From the IMG/VR virus record IMGVR_UViG_3300033388_007160, positions 22,020 through 86,019 of that record: DNA of 64,000 nucleotides, one strand, 5' to 3'. The notes beneath the pieces are model-generated. The model ran no database searches. It was not told the DNA's origin and was given only the letters and a program-made list of their open reading frames with translations. The first letter of the stretch is position 1; each line of letters starts with the position of its first letter. This DNA comes from a virus. The position numbers and the translations under genes are program-made. Positions 52,538 through 60,104 of this stretch are shown here, one piece after another.

Positions 52538-52612
52538 TGGTGGCCCCGACGGGATTCGAACCCGTGTTACCGCCTTGAAAGAGCGGCGTCCTAGCCACTA
52601 GACGACAGGGCC
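52538..52612 (-). tRNA. tRNA-Glu (anticodon TTC)
   Basis: Full cloverleaf. Acceptor GGCCCTG/CGGGGCC, anticodon loop CTTTCAA, T arm ACGGG-TTCGAAT-CCCGT, and encoded CCA. It lies 9 bp after the ro60 stop, so it is probably cut from the same transcript. Confidence 0.95.
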
Positions 52613-52621
52613 ACCATCGGC

Positions 52622-54124
52622 TTATTCGAGGACAGGCCCTTCTGGCCCTTCCCAGTTTTCGATCACATCAACCAACTTATCCCAAACGAGGATGACCTTG
52701 AAGATGTTATCATTGAAGCCGCCGATGTCAAGAATGCGTGGATTCTGCGGCAGGTCGCTGGTGCCGTATGGGGCCAAGCAGACATTGACTACCCGAAGCT
52801 CCGGATTAAGGCCCAGAAGCTTTTTGATAGCCTCCCCCGCGTAGCCCCAGCTACCTGGCAACCAGGACTGCTCATCCGTAAGTATCACCACATAGTCAAG
52901 CTGGTTAGCATAGGCTGCTACCTTCTCAATGGCCTCGGCCAAATTGGTGCCACCGCCATCAACGTAAATCTGCTTGAAGATGTCATATGTTCGACTGGAG
53001 CGGCTGACTTTGCATTGTTGGGCCCCAGTGCCATAGCTGATTATCACGCCATTCTGAGCCTTCTTGAACGCTGCAGCAGCAAACAATCGGGCCACATCAA
53101 CCCGGCTGACCATTGACCTTGCACTCAAGAAGCCCAACATGCTGCCGCTCGTATCCACAAGCACACCTACACGGCCCAGTGAAGGCACATTGTCTGTTGC
53201 TATTTCTATGGCTTCAATCAGGGCGTCTTCGGCTTCCTGCTTGGCAGCCAAACTGATGTTCTCGTCTTCCAACTGCTGCACGCTTGCCAAGGCAGCCAGG
53301 AAACGGAACGGCATAATCTTGGGATGTCGGGCTGCTGCCAGAACTTTTTCTCTGTCAATTGGCACATTATGTTTAAGCAAGTTGCGCAGGTTGCGAATAT
53401 AAGCCATGGGCGGCATGATTTCAGCAGCCCTCATCCAAGTCTCATGGTTGCTGCCATAAGCGCTGATAAGAGATTCCCAAGTGGTGGCCTTGCCTTCCGC
53501 GTGGGCCTTAATCTCCTCAGGCGTATCTTCACCAACCTTGCCGGTTACAATCCACCTGAATGCGGCGGCCTGGGCTGCATCCTTGGGCTTCGGGTGAATA
53601 ACGTTCAGCACATCAACAAGGCTCCATTCGCGAGTTTTGCCACGATATTTGATAATCTCATACGGCGTCAAAGCTTGTAGCCTCTTGGCAATTGCTCTTC
53701 GCAGGGCCATAGGGATGGGGCCGCCATATACCTCTTTATATATAGCCAGTACTTCAGCGGGTTCATCGGCCCGTGCCATGATAACCGGCCCCCACTTGGC
53801 AACCCATGGCTTAGGTGCACATTCGTGGACTGGGTGCCCTGCCATCACAGCCAGCAAGAACTGCGGGGCCGTCCTCATGCCAAGTTCATGACGCAGCCAT
53901 GCAGCCAGCTTCAGCACGAATTCGGGGTCTTTGGTCCCAACTTCCAGCGCCAGATTCTTGATGGCCTCAGTGACTTCATGTTTGGTTGCGTAGAAGGTAT
54001 CTTCAAAGAAGTGTGTGGCACACCGCAGTGCCAGCTCCAGCTTGGGTGGATACTTGTAGGCCGGAGCCCCTTCATAGTTGACTGTCTTGCCTGCAGCCCG
54101 CTTAGGCTTGTTGAACTTAGCCAT
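52622..54124 (-). CDS. rsr: Ro60/TROVE RNA-binding protein
   Basis: 500 residues from ATG 54124 (AAAGGAGG upstream; human and Deinococcus Ro60 are about 530). The N-terminal ~310 residues are helical repeats of the TROVE ring; the C-terminal vWA domain has MIDAS residues DTSGSM (about 322), GGGTN and LTDEQS. Ro60 binds Y RNAs on its rim and misfolded RNA in its central hole, and helps RNA decay with PNPase in bacteria. Two Y-RNA-like RNAs lie directly upstream, the usual place. Phage homologues are known but rare. The symbol follows the bacterial name. Confidence 0.92.
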   Translation of the reverse strand: MAKFNKPKRAAGKTVNYEGAPAYKYPPKLELALRCATHFFEDTFYATKHEVTEAIKNLALEVGTKDPEFVLKLAAWLRHELGMRTAPQFLLAVMAGHPVHECAPKPWVAKWGPVIMARADEPAEVLAIYKEVYGGPIPMALRRAIAKRLQALTPYEIIKYRGKTREWSLVDVLNVIHPKPKDAAQAAAFRWIVTGKVGEDTPEEIKAHAEGKATTWESLISAYGSNHETWMRAAEIMPPMAYIRNLRNLLKHNVPIDREKVLAAARHPKIMPFRFLAALASVQQLEDENISLAAKQEAEDALIEAIEIATDNVPSLGRVGVLVDTSGSMLGFLSARSMVSRVDVARLFAAAAFKKAQNGVIISYGTGAQQCKVSRSSRTYDIFKQIYVDGGGTNLAEAIEKVAAYANQLDYVVILTDEQSWLPGSWGYAGEAIKKLLGLNPELRVVNVCLAPYGTSDLPQNPRILDIGGFNDNIFKVILVWDKLVDVIENWEGPEGPVLE

Positions 54125-54142
54125 CGAAATTCGTCCTCCTTT

Positions 54143-54182
54143 CAAAATAAAAAGCGCCGTCCCGCACGATGCGAGACGACGC
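54143..54182 (-). terminator. Intrinsic terminator/attenuator before ro60
   Basis: A 13-bp stem (arms 54182-54170 and 54166-54154, two G-U pairs), TCG loop, then TTTTTATTTT. It ends the RNA transcript 19 bp before the ro60 start, so ro60 expression needs read-through. Its 5' arm region contains a 14-nt perfect complement of the 5' end of Y-like RNA 2. Confidence 0.85.
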
Positions 54183-54221
54183 CCCGTCTATGGGCTGAGA
54201 GCCCGGAGGTTGAATGCTATT

Positions 54222-54291
54222 GGCACGAGAATAACGACAACGGCACGGTTCAGCTCCAAAGGCTGAAGTAACCGTTGTCTCGCATCGTGCC
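54222..54291 (-). ncRNA. Y-RNA-like RNA 2
   Basis: About 70 nt. Closing stem GGCACGA/TCGTGCC, then TGCGAG-N4-CGGTTACTTC, an inner stem GACAACGG/CCGTTGTC and a 6-bp hairpin with a 7-nt loop (TTCAGC/GCTGAA, CTTTGGA). It shares TGCGAG-N4-CGGTTACTTC with RNA 1, with N4 changed on both strands. Confidence 0.75.
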
Positions 54292-54318
54292 AAACTTCTT
54301 TTGAATTTTCAAGGTTGA

Positions 54319-54416
54319 GCGCGTAGAGTATATTGGTTGCGGTACTTTTTCCAGCCGCCTCAATGGCGGAACCGGATTTCGAGTCCGGAAGTAACCGCAA
54401 CCTCGCAGCTACGCGC
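54319..54416 (-). ncRNA. Y-RNA-like RNA 1
   Basis: 98 nt. Perfect 8-bp closing stem GCGCGTAG/CTACGCGC; TGCGAG-N4-CGGTTACTTC; inner stem GGTTGCGGT/ACCGCAACC; two small hairpins, one like a T arm (CCGGA-CTCGAAA-TCCGG) and one CCGCC-ATTGA-GGCGG. The 5' end falls exactly 7 nt after the -10 box at 54423. The tRNA-like module recalls bacterial YrlA RNAs. Confidence 0.8.
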
Positions 54417-54422
54417 AGGTTT

Positions 54423-54450
54423 AGTATACCACAATGCAGGCAATTCTAAA
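54423..54450 (-). promoter_or_regulatory. GTTTAGC-type promoter of the Y-RNA/ro60 unit
   Basis: TTTAGA (54450-54445), 16-bp spacer, TATACT (54428-54423). Predicted start 54416, the first base of Y-like RNA 1. Confidence 0.65.
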
Positions 54451-54465
54451 CACTGGTGAAGCAAA

Positions 54466-55086
54466 GTGCTGGCTATAATCAGTTTGGCTCTGTCTTTAGC
54501 CCAAGCGCCCAACTTGGCACTCATCTACCATACCGACAGGCTTTTCAGTTACCGCCTCGTGGCCGACCGGCCCCTGCCCAAAGGCAGCCTGCTTATCCTT
54601 ATTACTAAGAGTCCCCTGCAGGCCACCGGCCCCGCTTTGAGCTGGAAGAAAACGATTTACTTCGGCAGCATTGCTGCTTGGCGAAAGACAGACGAACGAA
54701 TCAGACGTTATTACCAGTCATTCGACGTAACGACGTGCTATCCGGCCAGGCTGGGCAAGATTTTCTGGGTTCTTGCCACACCTTCTGGTTGTTGGTGGGG
54801 CGTTTGCTGGGGGCCATGCAGTCCGATGCGGTATAATAGTTTTGGGCACGCGAGTGGGCTCGGCGGCGGGGAGAGCCGATGTGCGCCCCGCTGCACGCGG
54901 GTTCGAATCCCGCCGTGTCCACCAGCGTTCAAGTTTGTGAACAGGCCCAGCAGGGTAAACTCTCCACGAAATGAAGAGGAAGGTTCAGCGAATCATCAAT
55001 GCCCTCAACCGCTGGTGGGAACTGCGCCGGTTCCCCGAGAGGCTGAAGTATCAACGTTTTCTGGAGCGCAATCTCTTCAATCTTGA
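54466..55086 (+). CDS. Doubtful ORF, 3' part overrun by the tRNA-like RNA
   Basis: GTG start; the first ~110 residues look protein-like with an N-terminal hydrophobic segment (LAIISLALSLA) and phage-like codons. The rest runs through the promoter and tRNA-like RNA B and is probably not coding. It may be a gene truncated by arrival of the RNA gene, or fortuitous. Confidence 0.28.
   Translation: MLAIISLALSLAQAPNLALIYHTDRLFSYRLVADRPLPKGSLLILITKSPLQATGPALSWKKTIYFGSIAAWRKTDERIRRYYQSFDVTTCYPARLGKIFWVLATPSGCWWGVCWGPCSPMRYNSFGHASGLGGGESRCAPRCTRVRIPPCPPAFKFVNRPSRVNSPRNEEEGSANHQCPQPLVGTAPVPREAEVSTFSGAQSLQS
54832..54837 (+). promoter_or_regulatory. -10 box of tRNA-like RNA B
   Basis: TATAAT; the first G of the RNA is at +7, so the primary 5' end would already be mature. 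No clear -35. Confidence 0.5.
54844..54924 (+). ncRNA. tRNA-like RNA B (same family as RNA A)
   Basis: 81 nt. Acceptor GGGCACG/CGTGTCC (7 bp, G3-U70), A73, encoded CCA; T arm GCGGG-TTCGAAT-CCCGC. A single 9-bp stem (GCGGCGGGG/CCCCGCTGC, one G-U) with 14-nt loop AGAGCCGATGTGCG replaces the D and anticodon arms. Loop shares GCCG-T-GTGC spacing with RNA A (10 of 13 identical). Linker lengths (12 nt 5', 2 nt before the T arm) also match. No cloverleaf can be drawn. Confidence 0.75.
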
Positions 55087-55306
55087 TGAAAACGGCGACA
55101 TAAACACGATACTCGGCCACTGGATACATATCCGCCGAAGGTCGGATGGTCGCTTCAATCAGCGTGATATACAGGACGCCTTGCGGAACCTCGACCTGCT
55201 GATTGAAACGGCCAGCTTCATGAAAGAAGTCATTCAAAATCTTGAACAAGAAGCGGAGAGTGAAGGGCATGGAGTCGAGACGGAGCGAACTGTGCGTGAA
55301 CGTTGA
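54971..55306 (+). CDS. Uncharacterised basic protein
   Basis: 111 residues; no clear ribosome site. Helical, basic N-terminus (KRKVQRIINALNRWWELRRF). Overlaps the next gene. No family. Confidence 0.45.
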   Translation: MKRKVQRIINALNRWWELRRFPERLKYQRFLERNLFNLDENGDINTILGHWIHIRRRSDGRFNQRDIQDALRNLDLLIETASFMKEVIQNLEQEAESEGHGVETERTVRER

Positions 55307-55541
55307 AGTTGACCCGCTGAGCCATCTTTTTGAGTATCCCGAAGTCGTGGAATATTTCAAGCAGGGCAAACTCAGCATAGCCCCGCAGAAGGCTGCATTA
55401 CAGATAGGAGCTGTTTCGCTTATCTCATATGGCGACGATTCGGCTGATGCGTTGCGACGCTTGGTTTATATGTGCAAGGCTATCAGCGTGGAATACAGTT
55501 TGTTGCGCCGTTTCTTCCTTACAGGAGGAGATAAAGAATGA
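55269..55541 (+). CDS. Uncharacterised protein
   Basis: 90 residues from ATG 55269 (GAAGGG upstream). Mixed; no family. ATGA overlap with the kinase-like gene. Confidence 0.48.
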   Translation: MESRRSELCVNVEVDPLSHLFEYPEVVEYFKQGKLSIAPQKAALQIGAVSLISYGDDSADALRRLVYMCKAISVEYSLLRRFFLTGGDKE

Positions 55542-56434
55542 CAGAAGTGCCCATTCTTGTTGTAGGAGACAGTTTCCTTGACATTTTGCTTGACGTTGGG
55601 GTCACGACTGAGGCTGAAGATGCACCCACCTACAAGGCCAACCGGACGTATGCGGCTTGGGGCGGGGCGGCCAACGTTGCTTGGTGCCTTGAGTGGATGA
55701 ACCTGCCGGTTTCTTCTGCTCTATGCTGGCCTTACCGCGATTCGAGTATAGCCAAGTGGGGCAACGGCCAGATTATGCTACCAGCACAACCTTATCCCTG
55801 TGCCACTACGGCTCCACTGCAGGTTCGCATGAGGTTGCGTGATAACAATGGTCGGCTTTGTCGGATAGATTTTCCGGCCCCAGAAGAACCATACTATTTC
55901 AGCGGATGGAAAGATGATTTGCAGCGAATGCTTAACGACAAGGAGTGGAAAGTGATTGTCATTGCTGACCACGGATATCTGCCTGAGCTTATCAACGAGG
56001 TTGTTGGCCAGATTAGCCTGAATTGCGAGACCATCATCATCTACGATTGCAACTGCCGGGTGCCACCACCCCAAAGGTTGCTGAAGCACGAAAACTGTAT
56101 CATCAAGGCCAATCAGTCTGAGATTGAGCGCTGGCCCTACCTAAAGCATACTGCCTTGACTCTCATTGTGACACGAGAAACTGAGCCGACGCAGCTCTTT
56201 GTGAATGGTTGCCTGTATGGCACTTATGAAGTGCCCGCCCAGATAGCTCCTGCTTCATGGGAATATTCCGGGGCCGGTGATGCTTTTGTTGCCCGCCTTG
56301 CAGCTCAGTGTGCTTGGGTTGCTCCTGGAGACCTTACTCCTCATTTCTTGGAAGAAGCTGTTCGCAATGCCCAACTGTTTGTGCTTGAATACATGAGCCG
56401 CTGGCATGAACGATACAAAGAGGTGAGTGGATGA
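55538..56434 (+). CDS. PfkB/HldE N-domain-like sugar kinase
   Basis: 298 residues with GGAGGAG upstream. LVVGDSFLDILLDV and WGGAANVA (about 43) match the start of HldE/RfaE heptose-7-phosphate kinase, and SGAGDAFVARLA (about 246) is the PfkB signature with the catalytic Asp. HldE makes heptose-1,7-bisphosphate, the substrate of GmhB (36450). In most bacteria kinase and nucleotidyltransferase are one protein; here the two halves lie 13 kb apart. A general sugar kinase is the alternative. Confidence 0.65.
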   Translation: MTEVPILVVGDSFLDILLDVGVTTEAEDAPTYKANRTYAAWGGAANVAWCLEWMNLPVSSALCWPYRDSSIAKWGNGQIMLPAQPYPCATTAPLQVRMRLRDNNGRLCRIDFPAPEEPYYFSGWKDDLQRMLNDKEWKVIVIADHGYLPELINEVVGQISLNCETIIIYDCNCRVPPPQRLLKHENCIIKANQSEIERWPYLKHTALTLIVTRETEPTQLFVNGCLYGTYEVPAQIAPASWEYSGAGDAFVARLAAQCAWVAPGDLTPHFLEEAVRNAQLFVLEYMSRWHERYKEVSG

Positions 56435-57780
56435 TGAATTATGCCCGCTTATGCGAAAATGCAGATATTTGGGGTTATGATGCGGTATTTTCTGTTGTTG
56501 CTTTCTTGCAGGCCATCAATAGCCCTCGTCTAAGCGACCTGCCGGAATTTGCTCGATGGATTGACGAAGCGGCCAAGCAATACGACATCAATCAGCGCAT
56601 TCTGCTGGCGATTGCTCAGAAAGAGCAAAGTTTCCTGACTCGCCCCAGAGGCGGCAGAGGATGGCGACGCGCGCTACAGTATACGATGGGATATGGAGCA
56701 ACCGACAGAGGTGATATCCCCAAGTATGCTGGTTGCAAGACTCAGGTTTTTGCAGCGGCTGAAGGCTTGAGGAGGTATTGGGACAGTGGCCGTGTGCAGA
56801 GGATGGTCGGCAAGCCGCTGGCTGAAACCCTGCCGTGGACGAAAAACACTCCCACTGGTAAAATCATACCAGAGAATGAAGCTACTGCTGCCCTTTACTT
56901 GTATACACCGCATTTGTCCGGTGCTCGTGATTTTGTTAGAGTATGGCGATGGTTAAAAGGAGTTGAGGCCAGGATGGCTGCTGAAGACAGACTTTATCCA
57001 GAAGGCTATCCCAAGCCATTGCAGAGATGTGGAAGAGTTGACCCCGGCCATGTGAGATACTGGTTTGGTAATCCCTGCCAGACAAACCATTTTGTGAGCC
57101 ACAAGGTTCCGATACTCGGTCGTGTATATGTCCATCGCCGCATTGCCGAGGCATTTGAACAGGTTCTCAAAGAGATTGAAGAAGCGGGGCTGGCCGAACT
57201 AATTGACCTTTCAGATTATGGTGGCACTTACTGCTGTCGGCGCGTGCGGGGAGGCCGCGCATATTCGCCCCATGCGTGGGGTATTGCCATTGATTTGAAT
57301 GTGCATCATCTGCAGGGACCAAACGGCGAGTATCGGGCCGGTCGAACCAACTGGCGCTGCAGGCCAAGCGAGATACCAGACAGCCTGAAACGACTTGCTC
57401 CCTTCTTCCGGCGCTGGGGGTTTTCGTGGGGCGGCGACTGGAAGTCCTTCAAAGACCCAATGCATTTCGAGGCCACGGCCCTCACGGTGAAACTGTTGGA
57501 GGGTGGCGAGTTGCCGCAGAAGTTTATTGAGGTTTGCCGTGCCGGTCAGCAGCCCCAACCTGGCTATGTGCCCGGAGAAGTTAAAGTTGTTTTGTTGCCT
57601 GACAATAAAGTGATCCCGTGCAATGCTTATTTCGATGGCGAGAAGACCAAGTGCAACCTGCGTGAACTGGCCGAAGGTCTGGGGTATGTGGTTGCCGACC
57701 ATATCCCCGACCAGAGGAAGGTATATCTTGTGCCCAGAGAAGCCAAGGCACATCTTATACCCAAGGAGGCTGATGCATGA
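56431..57780 (+). CDS. Modular endolysin with M15-type peptidase domain
   Basis: 449 residues. Residues 1-150 resemble a lysozyme-like/SLT domain (ILLAIAQKEQSF). The M15 peptidase centre has SPHAWGIAID (SxHxxGxAxD, about 281) and GGDWKSFKDPMHFE (D..H, about 344), the zinc ligands of LAS enzymes such as VanY/endolysin peptidases. The C-terminal ~60 residues look like a copper-amine-oxidase-N-type domain (LRELAEGLGYVV). It would cut peptidoglycan at lysis. No signal peptide, so a holin is needed. Confidence 0.75.
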   Translation: MMNYARLCENADIWGYDAVFSVVAFLQAINSPRLSDLPEFARWIDEAAKQYDINQRILLAIAQKEQSFLTRPRGGRGWRRALQYTMGYGATDRGDIPKYAGCKTQVFAAAEGLRRYWDSGRVQRMVGKPLAETLPWTKNTPTGKIIPENEATAALYLYTPHLSGARDFVRVWRWLKGVEARMAAEDRLYPEGYPKPLQRCGRVDPGHVRYWFGNPCQTNHFVSHKVPILGRVYVHRRIAEAFEQVLKEIEEAGLAELIDLSDYGGTYCCRRVRGGRAYSPHAWGIAIDLNVHHLQGPNGEYRAGRTNWRCRPSEIPDSLKRLAPFFRRWGFSWGGDWKSFKDPMHFEATALTVKLLEGGELPQKFIEVCRAGQQPQPGYVPGEVKVVLLPDNKVIPCNAYFDGEKTKCNLRELAEGLGYVVADHIPDQRKVYLVPREAKAHLIPKEADA

Positions 57781-58025
57781 TGGATATACAGAAGGATTTC
57801 GAGGATGTTCTGCGGATTGCCCAATTGGAACGGGCAGTCCAGCAGGCCATTTCAGTAGTCCAGAGATTGGACTCGTTACGTAAAGACCTGCCCACAATGG
57901 TAGGCCAGCTTCGTGGTGGTGCTGAAGCAGCTCGTGAACTGGGCAAGCCAGAACTGGCCGAAAAGTTTGAGCGCATAGCGGCAGTCGTTGAGGAGAGGGC
58001 CGGTGACTTCCTTGGCACGCGGTGA
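57777..58025 (+). CDS. Small helical protein after the endolysin
   Basis: 82 residues, ATGA overlap. Amphipathic helices, no membrane segment, so not a typical holin. Role unknown. Confidence 0.5.
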   Translation: MMDIQKDFEDVLRIAQLERAVQQAISVVQRLDSLRKDLPTMVGQLRGGAEAARELGKPELAEKFERIAAVVEERAGDFLGTR

Positions 58026-58031
58026 GCACAT

Positions 58032-58952
58032 ATGAAGCTTGCCGTATGGCAGATTGATGCAACTCCTCGACCGTCAGCCGTGCTCGAAGATTATGTCAAA
58101 TTCTCTGTCGAGCACGGTGCAGACATAATTGTTTTTCCTGAGCTCTTAGGTTGCTGGCTGAGTGCAACACCGGTAGGGCTGCCCCGATGGCTGCTCAAGC
58201 TGGAAGCTGCACTGGTCAGGGCCTACGCGGAAACCGTAGACAGCCCCATACTGGCCGCATTTGGCATGAGCAAGCTTGGGGCAGCTAAAGCGTCAGACGT
58301 TATACTGGGCAAGTTACTGAGGCTGCTGGGCGTAGCTGATTGGGCCAAGTGTTGGATGGCTCGCACTTGCGAGAGTTTGTTCCTCGAATTCTTTACGCGA
58401 CTTGCACGTGAATACTCCTGCTGGCTGGTGCCGGGTTCTACCATTCGCGTTGTGGGGAAGCAGTTGCGGAACACAACCTACCTGATTTCGCCGTCGGGTG
58501 ATGTGGTGCTTACGGCTGACAAGATTAAGCCCCTTGCTATGGAGCAGGCACTTGGTATCCGACCGGGGCGGTCAAGCGAGGTCTATACCATAAGCGAAGA
58601 GGACCGGACGGTTAGCATAGCTCTGGCCCTCTGCAACGATGTAACGCCCCCAACGCCACTGAAGGTCCCTGCAGGAACCTGGTTATTGGTGCCCTCTGGT
58701 GGTTGGGCCCCGTCACCTAGCTGGAAGTGGACTTGGGATCGGGAGATGGTGCACATTAAGACAGCTCAAAGCCTTGAGTGCCGTATTGCTCGCAGCTACT
58801 TCTGCAGTGGCAGCATGTTCGAGGGGCTTTACGCTGCTGGTCGGGCGTCCGTCGTGGGGCCTTCAGACGTTATAGCACTTGCACCATACGGCCAGGTCGG
58901 TATGCTGTTGTGTACGGATTCGGAGTGCCAGTGGCGTGCATTTGAGGCGTGA
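58032..58952 (+). CDS. Nitrilase-superfamily amidohydrolase
   Basis: 306 residues. The Glu-Lys-Cys triad is visible: FPELLG (Glu about 37), ADKIKP (Lys about 163) and LCNDVTPP (Cys about 201), in the family's order and spacing. An insert at about 60-115 is unusual. The substrate could be a nitrile, amide or carbamoyl group. It is rare in phages; sitting between lysis and tail genes, it may act on envelope components or NAD/amide metabolites. No signal peptide. Confidence 0.75.
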   Translation: MKLAVWQIDATPRPSAVLEDYVKFSVEHGADIIVFPELLGCWLSATPVGLPRWLLKLEAALVRAYAETVDSPILAAFGMSKLGAAKASDVILGKLLRLLGVADWAKCWMARTCESLFLEFFTRLAREYSCWLVPGSTIRVVGKQLRNTTYLISPSGDVVLTADKIKPLAMEQALGIRPGRSSEVYTISEEDRTVSIALALCNDVTPPTPLKVPAGTWLLVPSGGWAPSPSWKWTWDREMVHIKTAQSLECRIARSYFCSGSMFEGLYAAGRASVVGPSDVIALAPYGQVGMLLCTDSECQWRAFEA

Positions 58953-58958
58953 GCGGCC

Positions 58959-60104
58959 ATGACCATTCAATGGGGCAAGTCAAGCGGTGCAGACATAAAC
59001 CTGAGCTTTAGCGGCAATTGCGCCCTGGATGGTTGTCGCATAGTGGGCTCGGGGGCCGATGATGACATCGCCCTGGATTGGGCCTGGCCGGCGACAGATG
59101 TCCATACAATGTTGCCGCTGGATGGCACCCTCGAAAACTGGGGCACTGGCGCCGACTGGGTCGTAACAAATGGAGTTGAATGGGTGCAGCCCGGCTGGAT
59201 GGGCCCGCAGGCCGCACGCACTCCCAACTTTGGCGGATGGAAGCAAATGGCACGCGCTGACGATTATTGCACTCCGCTGACAGGGATAACTCGTGAACTG
59301 TGGCTGAGGCGAGAAGAAGACCGGACGAATGACCGCCGCTTCCGGTTCCGTCAACCATTCACGTGGGATGTCTACTCCTATTATCCGACTTACGGCTGGT
59401 TTTGTGAGGCCTTTTTCCCGAATGGGGCCTTCAGGGTTGAACATATAGAGCGGCTGATTGATATCGACTTGCAATGGCACCACTTCTGCCTCGAATGGGA
59501 CGCTGAGGCCGACAGGGCGACACTGTATATAGATGGCATGGTCGCAGGCACTTTGGACAACACGGGGTTAGAACCTGCATCGCACCGCACGGAAATTTGG
59601 ACCAGCAGCGCGGGTGGAGCGCTTCAGTTTGACACCCTTGTTGTTGCAGAAAGGCCGCTACATGGCGGAGAATTCACACCCCACCGCTATGAGGCTGGTT
59701 CCGTTACGCTACAGTATCAGCCGGACGATTTGATGCGGCTGACGTCTATCGATTGGTCGGGGACCTTTGGTCCAAGCTACGGGCACGTCACGAAGGTTGA
59801 GGTATACAGTAGACCGAGTTGGCATGTGGTGGCAAGCGATTCTAATGGAGTACAACCACCGATTACGGGGCTTAATTATGTAATCGGCGGTCCAAATGTT
59901 GTCCGTTTCACACTGGCACCCAAGCAGGATACACTCCAGTCAGAGACACCGTTGCTCGACTGGGTGCTGGTCAGTCTTGAACCACTTACTAGGCCTGCCC
60001 CGCAATCCTTGAACTTTTCGGCTCCCCGAAGTAACATTTCTGTGACGACTGAGAGGCGTGAAATCCGAGTCAAGACCAGCCGGAGAGAGCTGGGCGTTAA
60101 GTGA
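58959..60104 (+). CDS. LamG-like virion protein
   Basis: 381 residues. About 130-215 carries a concanavalin-like strand pattern (WHHFCLEWDAEADRATLYIDGMVAGTLDN). Other parts are beta-rich. Probably a fibre or capsid-decorating protein. Overlaps the next gene at TGATG. Confidence 0.58.
   Translation: MTIQWGKSSGADINLSFSGNCALDGCRIVGSGADDDIALDWAWPATDVHTMLPLDGTLENWGTGADWVVTNGVEWVQPGWMGPQAARTPNFGGWKQMARADDYCTPLTGITRELWLRREEDRTNDRRFRFRQPFTWDVYSYYPTYGWFCEAFFPNGAFRVEHIERLIDIDLQWHHFCLEWDAEADRATLYIDGMVAGTLDNTGLEPASHRTEIWTSSAGGALQFDTLVVAERPLHGGEFTPHRYEAGSVTLQYQPDDLMRLTSIDWSGTFGPSYGHVTKVEVYSRPSWHVVASDSNGVQPPITGLNYVIGGPNVVRFTLAPKQDTLQSETPLLDWVLVSLEPLTRPAPQSLNFSAPRSNISVTTERREIRVKTSRRELGVK

Noticed and set aside
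54466-55086. Full-length 206-residue protein
   Set aside because: The second half runs through a promoter and a clear structured RNA; only the first half could be coding, so it is listed at low confidence.
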